Shown: piece after piece, positions 26,407 to 31,516 of the stretch
Numbering within the stretch: position 1 is the stretch's first letter
Layout of the letters: the number at the start of each line of letters is the position of its first letter
Source of the DNA: a virus
IMG/VR virus record: IMGVR_UViG_3300031974_001102
Location: 1 to 38,683 of that record
Length of the DNA: 38,683 nt
Direction: 5' to 3' (one strand)
The notes under the pieces: generated by a model
Told to the model about the DNA's origin: nothing
Database searches by the model: none
The model's input: only the letters and a program-made list of their open reading frames with translations
Position numbers and translations under genes: made by a program

Positions 26407-26540
26407 AAGGGCGTAGCCACCTTAAACCCCCCCATACTATATATAGTCCTAACACAAGCGTACACAATATATAGTACAACCACACCACACCACAACATAT
26501 AGTATCTGTCTAGTTATGGTAGTAATTTGGTAATAATTAC
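26407..26540 (+). other. Short repeats and palindromes, possible origin or regulatory DNA
   Basis: No gene is seen. The stretch holds AAGGGCGTAG (9 bases shared with 26032-26040), a C7 run (26427-26433) and the palindrome ACTATATATAGT. Two further ATATAGT copies follow to 26505, with CCACA repeats (26480-26494) and the hairpin TGGTAATAATTACCA near 26530. AT-rich palindromes plus small repeats are typical of phage origins, but no initiator gene or known motif confirms it. Confidence 0.3.
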
Positions 26541-26661
26541 CAGTAATTTAAACAAAGACAGTAAGAGGATAGACAAACATTAATAATTCAAAAATGTTTC
26601 AACCTTCCAAATTCCAGACACTCAAAAAATACAGCGAGGCTGTTTAAACACACAGGCAAAA

Positions 26662-26736
26662 AACACCACGCCAGATTTATATCAATGTACTAACCACGCC
26701 AGAGAGAGTATGTACCAACCTAGCCAAAGATAGTAC
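26662..26736. repeat. Iteron-like imperfect tandem repeats
   Basis: Two adjacent 25-bp units, 26687-26711 and 26712-26736, share GTAC.AACC..GCCA.AGA.AGTA. The core ACCACGCCAGA also occurs at 26665-26675, exactly 28 bases before its copy at 26693-26703. The repeats lie 10-100 bases upstream of two TTGACCA copies (26745 and 26767). They may bind a replication initiator or transcription factor. Confidence 0.45.
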
Positions 26737-26766
26737 AAAAAGTCTTGACCACTTTTCGAGGCAAAA

Positions 26767-26796
26767 TTGACCAAGTTTTTTTAAAAAAAATAAAGT
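26767..26796 (+). promoter_or_regulatory. Weak rightward promoter candidate
   Basis: TTGACC (26767-26772) and TAAAGT (26791-26796) are separated by 18 bases of mostly A/T. A second TTGACCA lies 22 bases upstream. The -10 matches only four of six positions, but the location at the start of the rightward genes fits an early promoter. Confidence 0.3.
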
Positions 26797-26862
26797 TTTT
26801 TTTCTACCTACCTGTAAAAGCCTATAAACACTGGATATTTCCCTAATTATTTTTTATCAAAT

Positions 26863-27045
26863 ATGACAACAAAAGTTGGCATAAAACACAGACCTAGTAA
26901 TGTTATTAGTAACACAATAGAGAAGGACTTAGACTTCTACTTAAAAAAGCCTAAGAAAGTGGTCGAGGCAAGTACAGTTGAAATCGTGTTTCAATTAAAT
27001 AGTAATACAGCGAGAGTAAGCCCAAAGAGAAAAGCCAGAGTGTAA
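26863..27045 (+). CDS. Doubtful small protein, 60 aa
   Basis: Open frame MTTKVGIKHRPSNVISNTIE to a basic C-terminus (SPKRKARV). It is Lys/Val-rich without cysteines. No ribosome site precedes the ATG (TTTTTTATCAAAT), unlike all convincing neighbours, which carry GAGG or AGGAGG. The basic tail and its position behind a promoter-like site keep it possible; it could be a small nucleic-acid-binding protein. Otherwise it is chance. Confidence 0.3.
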   Translation: MTTKVGIKHRPSNVISNTIEKDLDFYLKKPKKVVEASTVEIVFQLNSNTARVSPKRKARV

Positions 27046-27112
27046 TCTGGAAAAACTCTTCTTCTAGCGAAGATTGGTCGAGAGGCATAAAACAACACCA
27101 CTAGCGAAAAAA

Positions 27113-27142
27113 TTGACATTATTGATTTAGATTGGATATTTA
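27113..27142 (+). promoter_or_regulatory. Rightward promoter candidate ahead of the small-gene operon
   Basis: A perfect TTGACA (27113-27118) is followed after 18 bases by TATTTA (27137-27142), or after 16 by GATATT. It stands about 190 bases upstream of the first rightward zinc-finger gene and would place the 27.2-27.3 kb stem structure in the leader. Confidence 0.4.
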
Positions 27143-27187
27143 CAGAAACTATGACACTGTACGCATATTTCATTAGCCTTACTATCG

Positions 27188-27304
27188 GCTAGTTACTGTA
27201 ACTAGCTAGAAACTTACTAAGGAATTAGCCTAAACCAAATATTAGGTTAGACATTGTGAGTAGATTGGTACACGCTTACAAATAACTTTGTAGGTTTCTA
27301 GCTA
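27188..27304 (+). ncRNA. Long-stem RNA element in the leader of the rightward operon
   Basis: GCTAGTTAC-T-GTAACTAGC (27188-27206) is a perfect dyad. Overlapping its end, TAGCTAGAAACTTAC (27203-27217) pairs with GTAGGTTTCTAGCTA (27290-27304), 15 bp with one U-G. The stem encloses 72 nt that include CCTAA/TTAGG. The arrangement (long stem closing a short folded domain) is the same as in the three modules at 29.86-30.31 kb, although the sequence differs. No gene is present in 27046-27334. Confidence 0.45.
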
Positions 27305-27334
27305 TTTATAGCAGAGATAGAAAGAGGCAAAAAA

Positions 27335-27508
27335 ATGGTATGTGATAATTATGAAAATTGTGGAAACTTTGCAAGTTTCGAAAATTCTATTGAATATGAT
27401 GAAGGGCAATTTATTAAAACTTTAATTTTTTGTTCTAGTTGTTATTCAACAGAAATCAAAAAGCGTGATTTATTATCCAATAATGGCGTTCAACAATTAT
27501 CAATTTAA
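27335..27508 (+). CDS. Cys-rich small protein, 57 aa, zinc-finger-like
   Basis: MVCDNYENCGNFASFENSIE, then LIFCSSCYSTEIKKRD. Two Cys pairs (C3/C9 and C33/C36) are spaced like a small zinc ribbon. AGAGGC lies seven bases before the ATG, the same ribosome-site style as the next genes. It is the first clear gene of the rightward operon and is followed by a palindrome hairpin. Zinc binding and a regulatory role are inferred; no family is known. Confidence 0.6.
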   Translation: MVCDNYENCGNFASFENSIEYDEGQFIKTLIFCSSCYSTEIKKRDLLSNNGVQQLSI

Positions 27509-27516
27509 TTAGCTAA

Positions 27517-27542
27517 CTACACATTGTTTAAACAGTGTGTAG
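27517..27542 (+). repeat. Intergenic hairpin with TGTTTAAACA apex, copy 1
   Basis: CTACACA-T-TGTTTAAACA-G-TGTGTAG: the arms are perfectly complementary and the T/G step next to the core is a U-G wobble in plus-strand RNA. It occupies the gap between the first two rightward genes. No U-run follows, so it is not an ordinary terminator. Confidence 0.7.
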
Positions 27543-27578
27543 ATAGGTAGTTAAAACTATCAGAAAGTAAGAGGCGTA

Positions 27579-27764
27579 ATGAGAGATATCAAACACACAA
27601 AGGAAGAAATCATAGAAGAGCTTAAAAATGGTCTTAGTCTTATAGACCAAGCAGATGACATGGTTTCTTACAGCGAGTGGCAAGATGATGTTGATATACA
27701 AGATGAATTTTACGAGCTTATAAGCGAGGTAAGTTCATTCATTGAGCAACTCAAACTAAAATAA
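27579..27764 (+). CDS. Small acidic helical protein, 61 aa
   Basis: MRDIKHTKEEIIEELKNGLS, then acidic helices to IEQLKLK. It is almost certainly all-helical with heptad-like spacing, so it may dimerise. Ribosome site AGAGGCGTA lies just before the ATG. It stands alone between two palindrome hairpins. No family is recognised; early host-takeover or regulatory proteins of phages are often of this type. Confidence 0.6.
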   Translation: MRDIKHTKEEIIEELKNGLSLIDQADDMVSYSEWQDDVDIQDEFYELISEVSSFIEQLKLK

Positions 27765-27768
27765 AATA

Positions 27769-27834
27769 TCTAACTACTCATTGTTTAAACAAATAGTGAG
27801 TAGATAGATACACTTATAATTTTTATGAGTGTAT
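27769..27834 (+). repeat. Intergenic palindrome hairpin, copy 2, plus a second hairpin
   Basis: CTACTCA (27774-27780) pairs with TGAGTAG (27797-27803) around TTGTTTAAACAA (27781-27792). The stem continues outward (ATCTA/TAGAT) with one mismatch. It is followed by ATACACTTATA/TATGAGTGTAT (27808-27834), 11 bp with one U-G wobble. Both lie between the 61-aa gene and the SprT-like gene. Confidence 0.65.
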
Positions 27835-27867
27835 TATTAAATAACACAAAGAATAGAGAGGCAAATA

Positions 27868-28572
27868 ATGGAAACTAAAGAAAAAGTTACTACACAAGAA
27901 GAAATCAAATTCTTCGAAGGTACAAGAGAAGAGTGGCTTAACAAAGTTGCAGACTTTATCTATGATGAAATCAAGAAAGAGTTCGTATGCGAGGTTGAGC
28001 GTGACAAAATCAAACTATCTGTCGGCTTTATGCCAAAAGGTAATGCGAAAGCTATTGGTATCTGTCACTACGAAAGTCACAGCGAGGGCGATTACAGAGA
28101 AATCTTTATATGCCCAACTCGTTCTGGTACTTCTCTAGCCAACAGTATTGAAACAGCGCAGATTGTCGCCCATGAGGTCACTCATGCAATACTTCCAGTA
28201 GGTACAGGTCATAATCGTAGATTTTCTAAGATTATTATCGACTACTTAGGCGCAGAGGGTATACCTACAGCGACAGTTAGTGGCGCTAAGTTCACTTTAC
28301 TTGTACAAGACTTCATCAAAGAGTTAGGCTTACTTCCTCATTATGCTATCAAGCAACAAGAGGGTAAGGGTTCAACTACAGTTGCAGTTCGTTGTACAGG
28401 TGCAGAGGCTTGTATCGGTGCTAGTGACAAATCAATCGCGCAGGGTTGGGGTTTAATCAGCAGAGTATCTATGGCTGTGTACAAGAAAGTTGGCAACAAC
28501 TTTAGGTGCATGGCTTGTGGTAGCGAAACTGTTGTAGAATTACCAATCAACCTACGCAAAGATTATCAATAA
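27868..28572 (+). CDS. SprT-like zinc metalloprotein
   Basis: 234 aa. HEVTH (residues 102-106) within IVAHEVTHAILPVG is the HExxH zinc and catalytic motif, with H115 of GTGHNRRF as a possible third ligand. The C-terminal part carries C176, C182, C214 and C217 (RCMACGSE), forming a zinc ribbon like that of SprT-family proteins. SprT-like proteases act on DNA-bound or crosslinked proteins, so a phage role in freeing DNA or cutting host proteins is plausible but inferred. The ribosome site is GAGAGGCAAATA. The gene is alone between palindrome hairpins. Confidence 0.65.
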   Translation: METKEKVTTQEEIKFFEGTREEWLNKVADFIYDEIKKEFVCEVERDKIKLSVGFMPKGNAKAIGICHYESHSEGDYREIFICPTRSGTSLANSIETAQIVAHEVTHAILPVGTGHNRRFSKIIIDYLGAEGIPTATVSGAKFTLLVQDFIKELGLLPHYAIKQQEGKGSTTVAVRCTGAEACIGASDKSIAQGWGLISRVSMAVYKKVGNNFRCMACGSETVVELPINLRKDYQ

Positions 28573-28575
28573 ATA

Positions 28576-28636
28576 ATCGTAGAGCGCTTGTTTAAACAAC
28601 GAGCGTTCAACGATATTTATTAGGCAATAATAAATA
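28576..28636 (+). repeat. Intergenic palindrome hairpin, copy 3, plus AT hairpin
   Basis: ATCGT (28576-28580) pairs with ACGAT (28610-28614), and CGCT with AGCG, around TTGTTTAAACAA (28588-28599). Next, TATTTATT (28614-28621) pairs with AATAAATA (28629-28636). As at copy 2, a palindrome hairpin is followed by a second hairpin just ahead of the next ribosome site. Confidence 0.6.
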
Positions 28637-28660
28637 CAAACAGAATAGAGGAGGCAACTA

Positions 28661-29086
28661 ATGAAAGAGCAGTATGTAATACAGGCTAAAGATGTATTTA
28701 GTTTATATACAGATGTCAGTATTGTTACAGCGCAAAGCAACGAGGAGGCGTTACTTCAGTGGCGTTCACTCAATGGCAAAACTGGTATCAATGTAGATGT
28801 TAGATATATCGAAGAGAGTATTAAAGTTCAGCGCTTAGGTTTACTAAGTGACAACTACTGGAGAGATATCCGACTACTCAACAACTCTGTAACTATGAAA
28901 CACAATATTGGTGTTACTCAACAAGAAGATTGTGGCAACATCAAAGACAAACACTTCTTAACCTTAGATGAGTTAAGAAGAGGGTTAAGTAGAGCAGAGT
29001 TCAGAGATTTTATGGGTATGGACTTATCGCCAGAGGACAAAGCATACTTAAATAAGGAATTAGATTTATCTAATCCACCTTTCTAA
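28661..29086 (+). CDS. Hypothetical protein, 141 aa
   Basis: MKEQYVIQAKDVFSLYTDVS: the first ~60 residues form alternating beta strands with a helix (SNEEALLQWRSLNGKTG). This is a small alpha/beta unit also hinted at in the 51-, 56- and 56-aa proteins further right. The C-terminal part (LTLDELRRGLSRAEFRDFMG) is helical. GGAGGC lies seven bases before the ATG. No enzyme motif is seen and no family is recognised. Confidence 0.6.
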   Translation: MKEQYVIQAKDVFSLYTDVSIVTAQSNEEALLQWRSLNGKTGINVDVRYIEESIKVQRLGLLSDNYWRDIRLLNNSVTMKHNIGVTQQEDCGNIKDKHFLTLDELRRGLSRAEFRDFMGMDLSPEDKAYLNKELDLSNPPF

Positions 29087-29100
29087 CTGTAGTTAGCTAG

Positions 29101-29124
29101 ACCTCGTTGTTTAAACAGCGAGGT
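29101..29124 (+). repeat. Intergenic palindrome hairpin, copy 4
   Basis: ACCTCG-T-TGTTTAAACA-G-CGAGGT: the perfect arms are again different in sequence from the other copies, with the same T/G wobble next to the core. TTTAT follows, so weak termination is possible here. An upstream dyad CTAACT/AGTTAG sits at 29084-29097. Confidence 0.7.
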
Positions 29125-29173
29125 TTATGGTAATTACAATCAGTGATTATCAGCAAAATATTATGGAGGCATA

Positions 29174-29374
29174 ATGAATACATTAACAATAGAGAAAAAA
29201 GATTATAGAAATGTAGTCTGTGATTATTGTAAAAATGATAATGAAGAAACTTATTATCTTTTTACTGTGGAGGCTTATGACATTTACAGAGAATTATATA
29301 TCTGTGAATTAGATAAGGAAGAGGCTATTGATTATATAAAAATTAATCATGGCGTAAAAGTAATAGGAGGATAA
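29174..29374 (+). CDS. Small CxxC protein, 66 aa
   Basis: MNTLTIEKKDYRNVVCDYCK followed by acidic, Tyr-rich sequence and a C-terminal ELDKEEAIDYIKINHGVKV. C16 and C19 (CDYC) and a later Cys (YICELD) suggest a zinc knuckle. The ribosome site is GGAGGCATA. The next gene follows within five bases, so the two are co-translated. Function is unknown. Confidence 0.6.
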   Translation: MNTLTIEKKDYRNVVCDYCKNDNEETYYLFTVEAYDIYRELYICELDKEEAIDYIKINHGVKVIGG

Positions 29375-29379
29375 AAAAA

Positions 29380-29598
29380 ATGGCTACAAAAAATGATGAG
29401 GGTAAATTAATTATCCCAGAATATGTGTTCGAGGCAATCTCGAATGTCAGAGATAGTGGCATAATCAACATGGCTAGTTTCAGAGAGTTACTGGAATTAG
29501 TTCCTAGTGATGTTGCTACATGGCTAAAAGATAACAAAGAAATCTACATGGAAGGTTTCTTCTATGGTTTTGTACCAGACACAAAGGTAAATAAGTAA
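29380..29598 (+). CDS. DUF5049-like small protein, 72 aa
   Basis: The segment FEAISNVRDSGIINMASFRE, then VATWLKDNKEIYMEGFFYGF matches my memory of the small phage family DUF5049. There the pattern is a helix with (I/V)R.SG..NM, then a helix and a Tyr-rich end. The family is common in phage accessory regions and has no known function. GGAGGATA serves as ribosome site. It is followed by two hairpins. Confidence 0.55.
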   Translation: MATKNDEGKLIIPEYVFEAISNVRDSGIINMASFRELLELVPSDVATWLKDNKEIYMEGFFYGFVPDTKVNK

Positions 29599-29622
29599 TA
29601 GGGAAATCCCCTTATAGTGATT

Positions 29623-29648
29623 GGGATAGTTGTTGCCTCGACTATCCC
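29623..29648 (+). terminator. Hairpin after the 72-aa gene (terminator-like)
   Basis: GGGATAGT (29623-29630) pairs perfectly with ACTATCCC (29641-29648) around a 10-nt loop. A small GGG/CCC hairpin lies just upstream, and CCTTCACTG follows rather than a U-run. It may be a weak terminator or a stabilising structure. Next to it CTGTTTAAACAG (29654-29665) runs into the ribosome site of the next gene. Confidence 0.45.
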
Positions 29649-29673
29649 CTTCACTGTTTAAACAGGAGGACTA

Positions 29674-29838
29674 ATGAAAGTAAAGTGTGAGATGTGTAAC
29701 AAAAAAATAAATAGAATTAGTCACAATAATTGTATCGTTACTTTAGATACTGGTACTTATGATGTCAGATACTTTTGTAAAGAGAATTACAATGACATAG
29801 AAAACTTTTGTTATATATCTTATTTATACGACAAATAA
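29674..29838 (+). CDS. Small Cys-rich protein, 54 aa
   Basis: MKVKCEMCNKKINRISHNNC then DVRYFCKENYNDIENFCYIS. C5/C8 form a CxxC knuckle, with further Cys residues at 20, 35 and 46, so a zinc-binding fold is likely. Ribosome site AGGAGGA begins directly at the end of the CTGTTTAAACAG palindrome, so access of ribosomes would change if the palindrome is bound or paired. It is followed by the gene-free RNA block. Confidence 0.6.
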   Translation: MKVKCEMCNKKINRISHNNCIVTLDTGTYDVRYFCKENYNDIENFCYISYLYDK

Positions 29839-29843
29839 AGTTA

Positions 29844-29866
29844 CTACTTGTTTAAACAATGAGTAG
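29844..29866 (+). repeat. Palindrome hairpin, copy 6, leading into the RNA block
   Basis: CTACT (29844-29848) pairs with AGTAG (29862-29866) around the TTGTTTAAACAA core (29848-29859). The right arm is also the beginning of the closing stem of RNA module 1, so the two structures would compete or be alternative states. Confidence 0.5.
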
Positions 29867-29994
29867 GTAGCTTGTAACACATAAGAGAGAATAGATGACA
29901 ACTAAGCATAAGCGTATCTCTTAGTTCGGTAGTAGGAAGTTGGAAACGCTACCAATGAGCAATTAAAAACAACTTGTGTGTTACAAGCTATCTA
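29864..29994 (+). ncRNA. Tandem RNA module 1
   Basis: TAGGTAGCTTGTAACACA (29864-29881) pairs with TGTGTTACAAGCTATCTA (29977-29994). TAAG/CTTG continues the stem to 22 bp including U-G pairs. The loop of about 90 nt has two hairpins: TAAGAGA/TCTCTTA (29882-29922) and GGTAG/CTACC (29927-29953). The whole lies in a gene-free stretch. It is a plus-strand RNA candidate without a recognised family. Confidence 0.6.
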
Positions 29995-30041
29995 TTAGTA
30001 GGACTAGGTTCTCAATGCCCTGTTTATCCTAATACCGAAAG
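29995..30041 (+). other. Spacer between RNA modules 1 and 2
   Basis: TTAG(TA)GGA (29995-30003) can pair with TCCTAA, with a two-base bulge, giving a hairpin with a pyrimidine-rich loop. No gene or promoter is seen. Confidence 0.35.
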
Positions 30042-30120
30042 TAGGTAGCTTGTAGCACACAAGCAGTTGCAAATGTGATTAGAGATATTGCGTTCTAATC
30101 AGTGTGTTACAAGCTATCTA
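30042..30120 (+). ncRNA. Tandem RNA module 2
   Basis: TAGGTAGCTTGTAGCACA (30042-30059) pairs with TGTGTTACAAGCTATCTA (30103-30120), 18-19 bp with two G-U pairs. The A-to-G change against module 1 keeps pairing only if plus-strand RNA forms. Inside is an 8-bp hairpin TGATTAGA/TCTAATCA (30076-30101) and a short GCA/TGC hairpin. Confidence 0.6.
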
Positions 30121-30229
30121 TAACTTAGATATTGTATCGTGAGATACAAGATAGTCGGATAACGAAGTGTAATTAGCTTCGGCTTGTAGTGAGTAAATAG
30201 AAACGCAACGACTTCACTACCAAAAGTTA
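30121..30229 (+). ncRNA. Four-way-junction-like domain between modules 2 and 3
   Basis: TAACTT (30121-30126) and AAGTTA (30224-30229) close a domain with three hairpins. These are TTGTATC-GTGA-GATACAA, CGAAG/CTTCG around nine bases, and GTAGTGA (30186-30192)/TCACTAC (30214-30220). The outline recalls a cloverleaf, but it has no tRNA signature (no T-loop TTCGA, no CCA-like end). It is probably part of one larger RNA. Confidence 0.5.
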
Positions 30230-30230
30230 G

Positions 30231-30307
30231 TAGGTAGCTTGTAGCACATAGGATATAACGCCTAACAGCGTTCATATATGTCAAACCTGTGTGTTACAAG
30301 CTATCTA
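30231..30307 (+). ncRNA. Tandem RNA module 3
   Basis: TAGGTAGCTTGTAGCACA (30231-30248) pairs with TGTGTTACAAGCTATCTA (30290-30307). The stem is extended by TAGG/CCTG where module 1 has TAAG/CTTG: an A-U pair there is replaced by G-C here, a compensatory change. The loop holds the hairpin AACGC/GCGTT flanked by ATAT/ATAT (30253-30279). Confidence 0.6.
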
Positions 30308-30424
30308 TGTGGGTGTACGCATAAGGTTGGAAACTCTAACTTAGAATTAGAGATATGAAATACCATATAAACAATGTAATTCCAGTTTGGTACGCATAAG
30401 CCCATGAGATAGTTGTTTAAACAG
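30308..30424 (+). other. 3' part of the RNA block with hairpins and a GTACGCATAAG repeat
   Basis: The direct repeat GTACGCATAAG occurs near 30315 and 30391. TGGG...CCCA can close the stretch. Hairpins CTCTAA/TTAGAG and ATATG/CATAT lie between, and TGTTTAAACA occurs at 30414-30423. No gene is seen before 30509. Confidence 0.4.
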
Positions 30425-30478
30425 CCAGTATAAAGTTAATAAATATTGACACATAAAATATCTACACCTTTATACTGG
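30425..30478 (+). promoter_or_regulatory. Promoter framed by an 11-bp inverted repeat
   Basis: CCAGTATAAAG (30425-30435) and CTTTATACTGG (30468-30478) are perfect inverted copies. Between or within them lie TTGACA (30446-30451) and TATACT (30471-30476), a -35 and -10 with a rather long 19-bp spacer. A protein bound to the repeat would control the gene cluster that starts at 30509. Confidence 0.5.
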
Positions 30479-30508
30479 TTGTACAACACAAATAGAAAGA
30501 GGTAAATT

Positions 30509-30712
30509 ATGAGCGAAGAGATAACATCAGAGCAAAAAACAGAAATCATTAAGCAATTATGGGAATGCCTTAGCAGAGGTTATACCTACGAAGAGGCACA
30601 AATTCATATGAGAGCTTTTAAAGAAGGCAAAACTACAGTAAAGACAGTTGTAGTTGTAGATGAAGATGACATAGCATTTAAAGATTATTTAAAAAGGAGG
30701 AATAATGGCTAA
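30509..30712 (+). CDS. Small charged protein, 67 aa
   Basis: MSEEITSEQKTEIIKQLWEC, then GYTYEEAQIHMRAFKEGKTT and a Val-rich strand (VKTVVVVDEDD). It ends in KDYLKRRNNG. It is helix-helix-strand with a basic tail, possibly a small DNA-binding or antirepressor-like protein. The ribosome site is AGAGGTAAATT. It overlaps the next gene by eight bases. No family is recognised. Confidence 0.55.
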   Translation: MSEEITSEQKTEIIKQLWECLSRGYTYEEAQIHMRAFKEGKTTVKTVVVVDEDDIAFKDYLKRRNNG

Positions 30713-31166
30713 GGGAAATTGTTACGAGGCAAACTTTAACGAGTTTACAAGCAGAGTAAATAACAAACCAAAGTACAACAATACAAACAAAGTATTAGTA
30801 CATGCTATGCGAGAGTGGGCAGGTAAGGGTTCAGAGATGTGGGGTGGACACGCCTTCATATTAGATAAGGACACAAACTGGGTTGATGATTACTCAAACA
30901 ACAAGCACTTGTCAGTTGCTAAAGATGAGATATTCGAGAAGTGGAATATCCAAACAGAAGGTAAGTTTATGTACTTTGAATATGATTATGTTCAAGCCAT
31001 AGACAAAGCAATAGAAACTGGACACTATGGTTGTTGGGATATTTTATTCGAGCAGTGGCAAAATGAAAATCATATAGAGTATATGAAAGATTATTTTATG
31101 CCTAAGTTTCAGCCAAGATTACACACAATGTACGAAGAGTACGATAAGAAGAAGGGGGTTGTTTAA
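30705..31166 (+). CDS. Hypothetical protein, 153 aa, possible papain-like fold
   Basis: NCYEANFN near the N-terminus (C6), LVHAMREWAG (H33), WGGHAFILD (H49) and NWVDDYS (D61/D62) give a Cys, His and Asp order. It is reminiscent of small papain/transglutaminase-like phage and bacterial proteins (pattern CYxN...GHxW...D). Catalysis is not established. The C-terminal half is helical and aromatic-rich. The ribosome site is AAAGGAGGAATA, and the stop codon lies inside the palindrome at 31159-31170. Confidence 0.45.
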   Translation: MAKGNCYEANFNEFTSRVNNKPKYNNTNKVLVHAMREWAGKGSEMWGGHAFILDKDTNWVDDYSNNKHLSVAKDEIFEKWNIQTEGKFMYFEYDYVQAIDKAIETGHYGCWDILFEQWQNENHIEYMKDYFMPKFQPRLHTMYEEYDKKKGVV

Positions 31167-31169
31167 ACA

Positions 31170-31325
31170 ATGACTAAATACAAAGTAATGATTACAGGAA
31201 ATATCTATGTGACTACAGATAGTGAAGAGAAAGCTATCCAACACGCAGAAGATAGAGTTAATGAATTACACAAGTTATACAACATGAGCATATTCTCAAT
31301 ATCAGAAGTACAGGAGGTTGAGTAA
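31170..31325 (+). CDS. Small alpha/beta protein, 51 aa
   Basis: MTKYKVMITGNIYVTTDSEE then KAIQHAEDRVNELHKLYNMS and a final beta strand. This strand-strand-helix-strand unit of about 50 residues recurs in the 56-aa genes at 31878 and 32754, suggesting a duplicated family. The ATG overlaps the last base of the palindrome (31159-31170). GAAGGGGGTT and the palindrome precede it, and no classic ribosome site is placed well. The stop overlaps the next start (TAATG). Confidence 0.5.
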   Translation: MTKYKVMITGNIYVTTDSEEKAIQHAEDRVNELHKLYNMSIFSISEVQEVE

Positions 31326-31516
31326 TGGCATGGGAAGTAATACAACTAAGTGAATGCAGAAATAAATATCCTAGCAACGCACAAGGTAGTGTTGTTAATG
31401 GTAGTTGTACAAATACAGAGATACATGGAACACATCATTTAGATTTTGGTAATGGTTTAGAGCCTATCCAAATGTGTAAAGAGTGTTATGAAGATTGGAA
31501 TATGGGAGGAGAATAA
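31325..31516 (+). CDS. Cys/His-rich small protein, 63 aa
   Basis: MAWEVIQLSECRNKYPSNAQ then GSCTNTEIHGTHHLDFGNG and QMCKECYEDWNMGGE. C11, C28, a His pair (THH) and CxxC (CKEC) suggest a zinc site. AGGAGG is eight bases upstream of the ATG. TAATG couplings occur at both ends, so it is part of a tight translational cluster. Confidence 0.55.
   Translation: MAWEVIQLSECRNKYPSNAQGSVVNGSCTNTEIHGTHHLDFGNGLEPIQMCKECYEDWNMGGE

Noticed and set aside
26594-26647. 17-aa frame ending EAV-stop in the palindrome
   Set aside because: No ribosome site; the end merely repeats the GTT TAA effect of the palindrome.
27203-27304. Retron-type ncRNA (long a1/a2 stem)
   Set aside because: No reverse transcriptase gene is found in the window, so the stem alone does not support a retron.
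30121-30229. tRNA gene
   Set aside because: Cloverleaf-like outline only; no T-loop TTCRA, no standard anticodon arm and no 7-bp acceptor stem.
29864-30307. CRISPR array or Racr-like repeats
   Set aside because: Repeats come as inverted left/right arms with inner hairpins of different length, not direct repeats with equal spacers; no cas genes are present.
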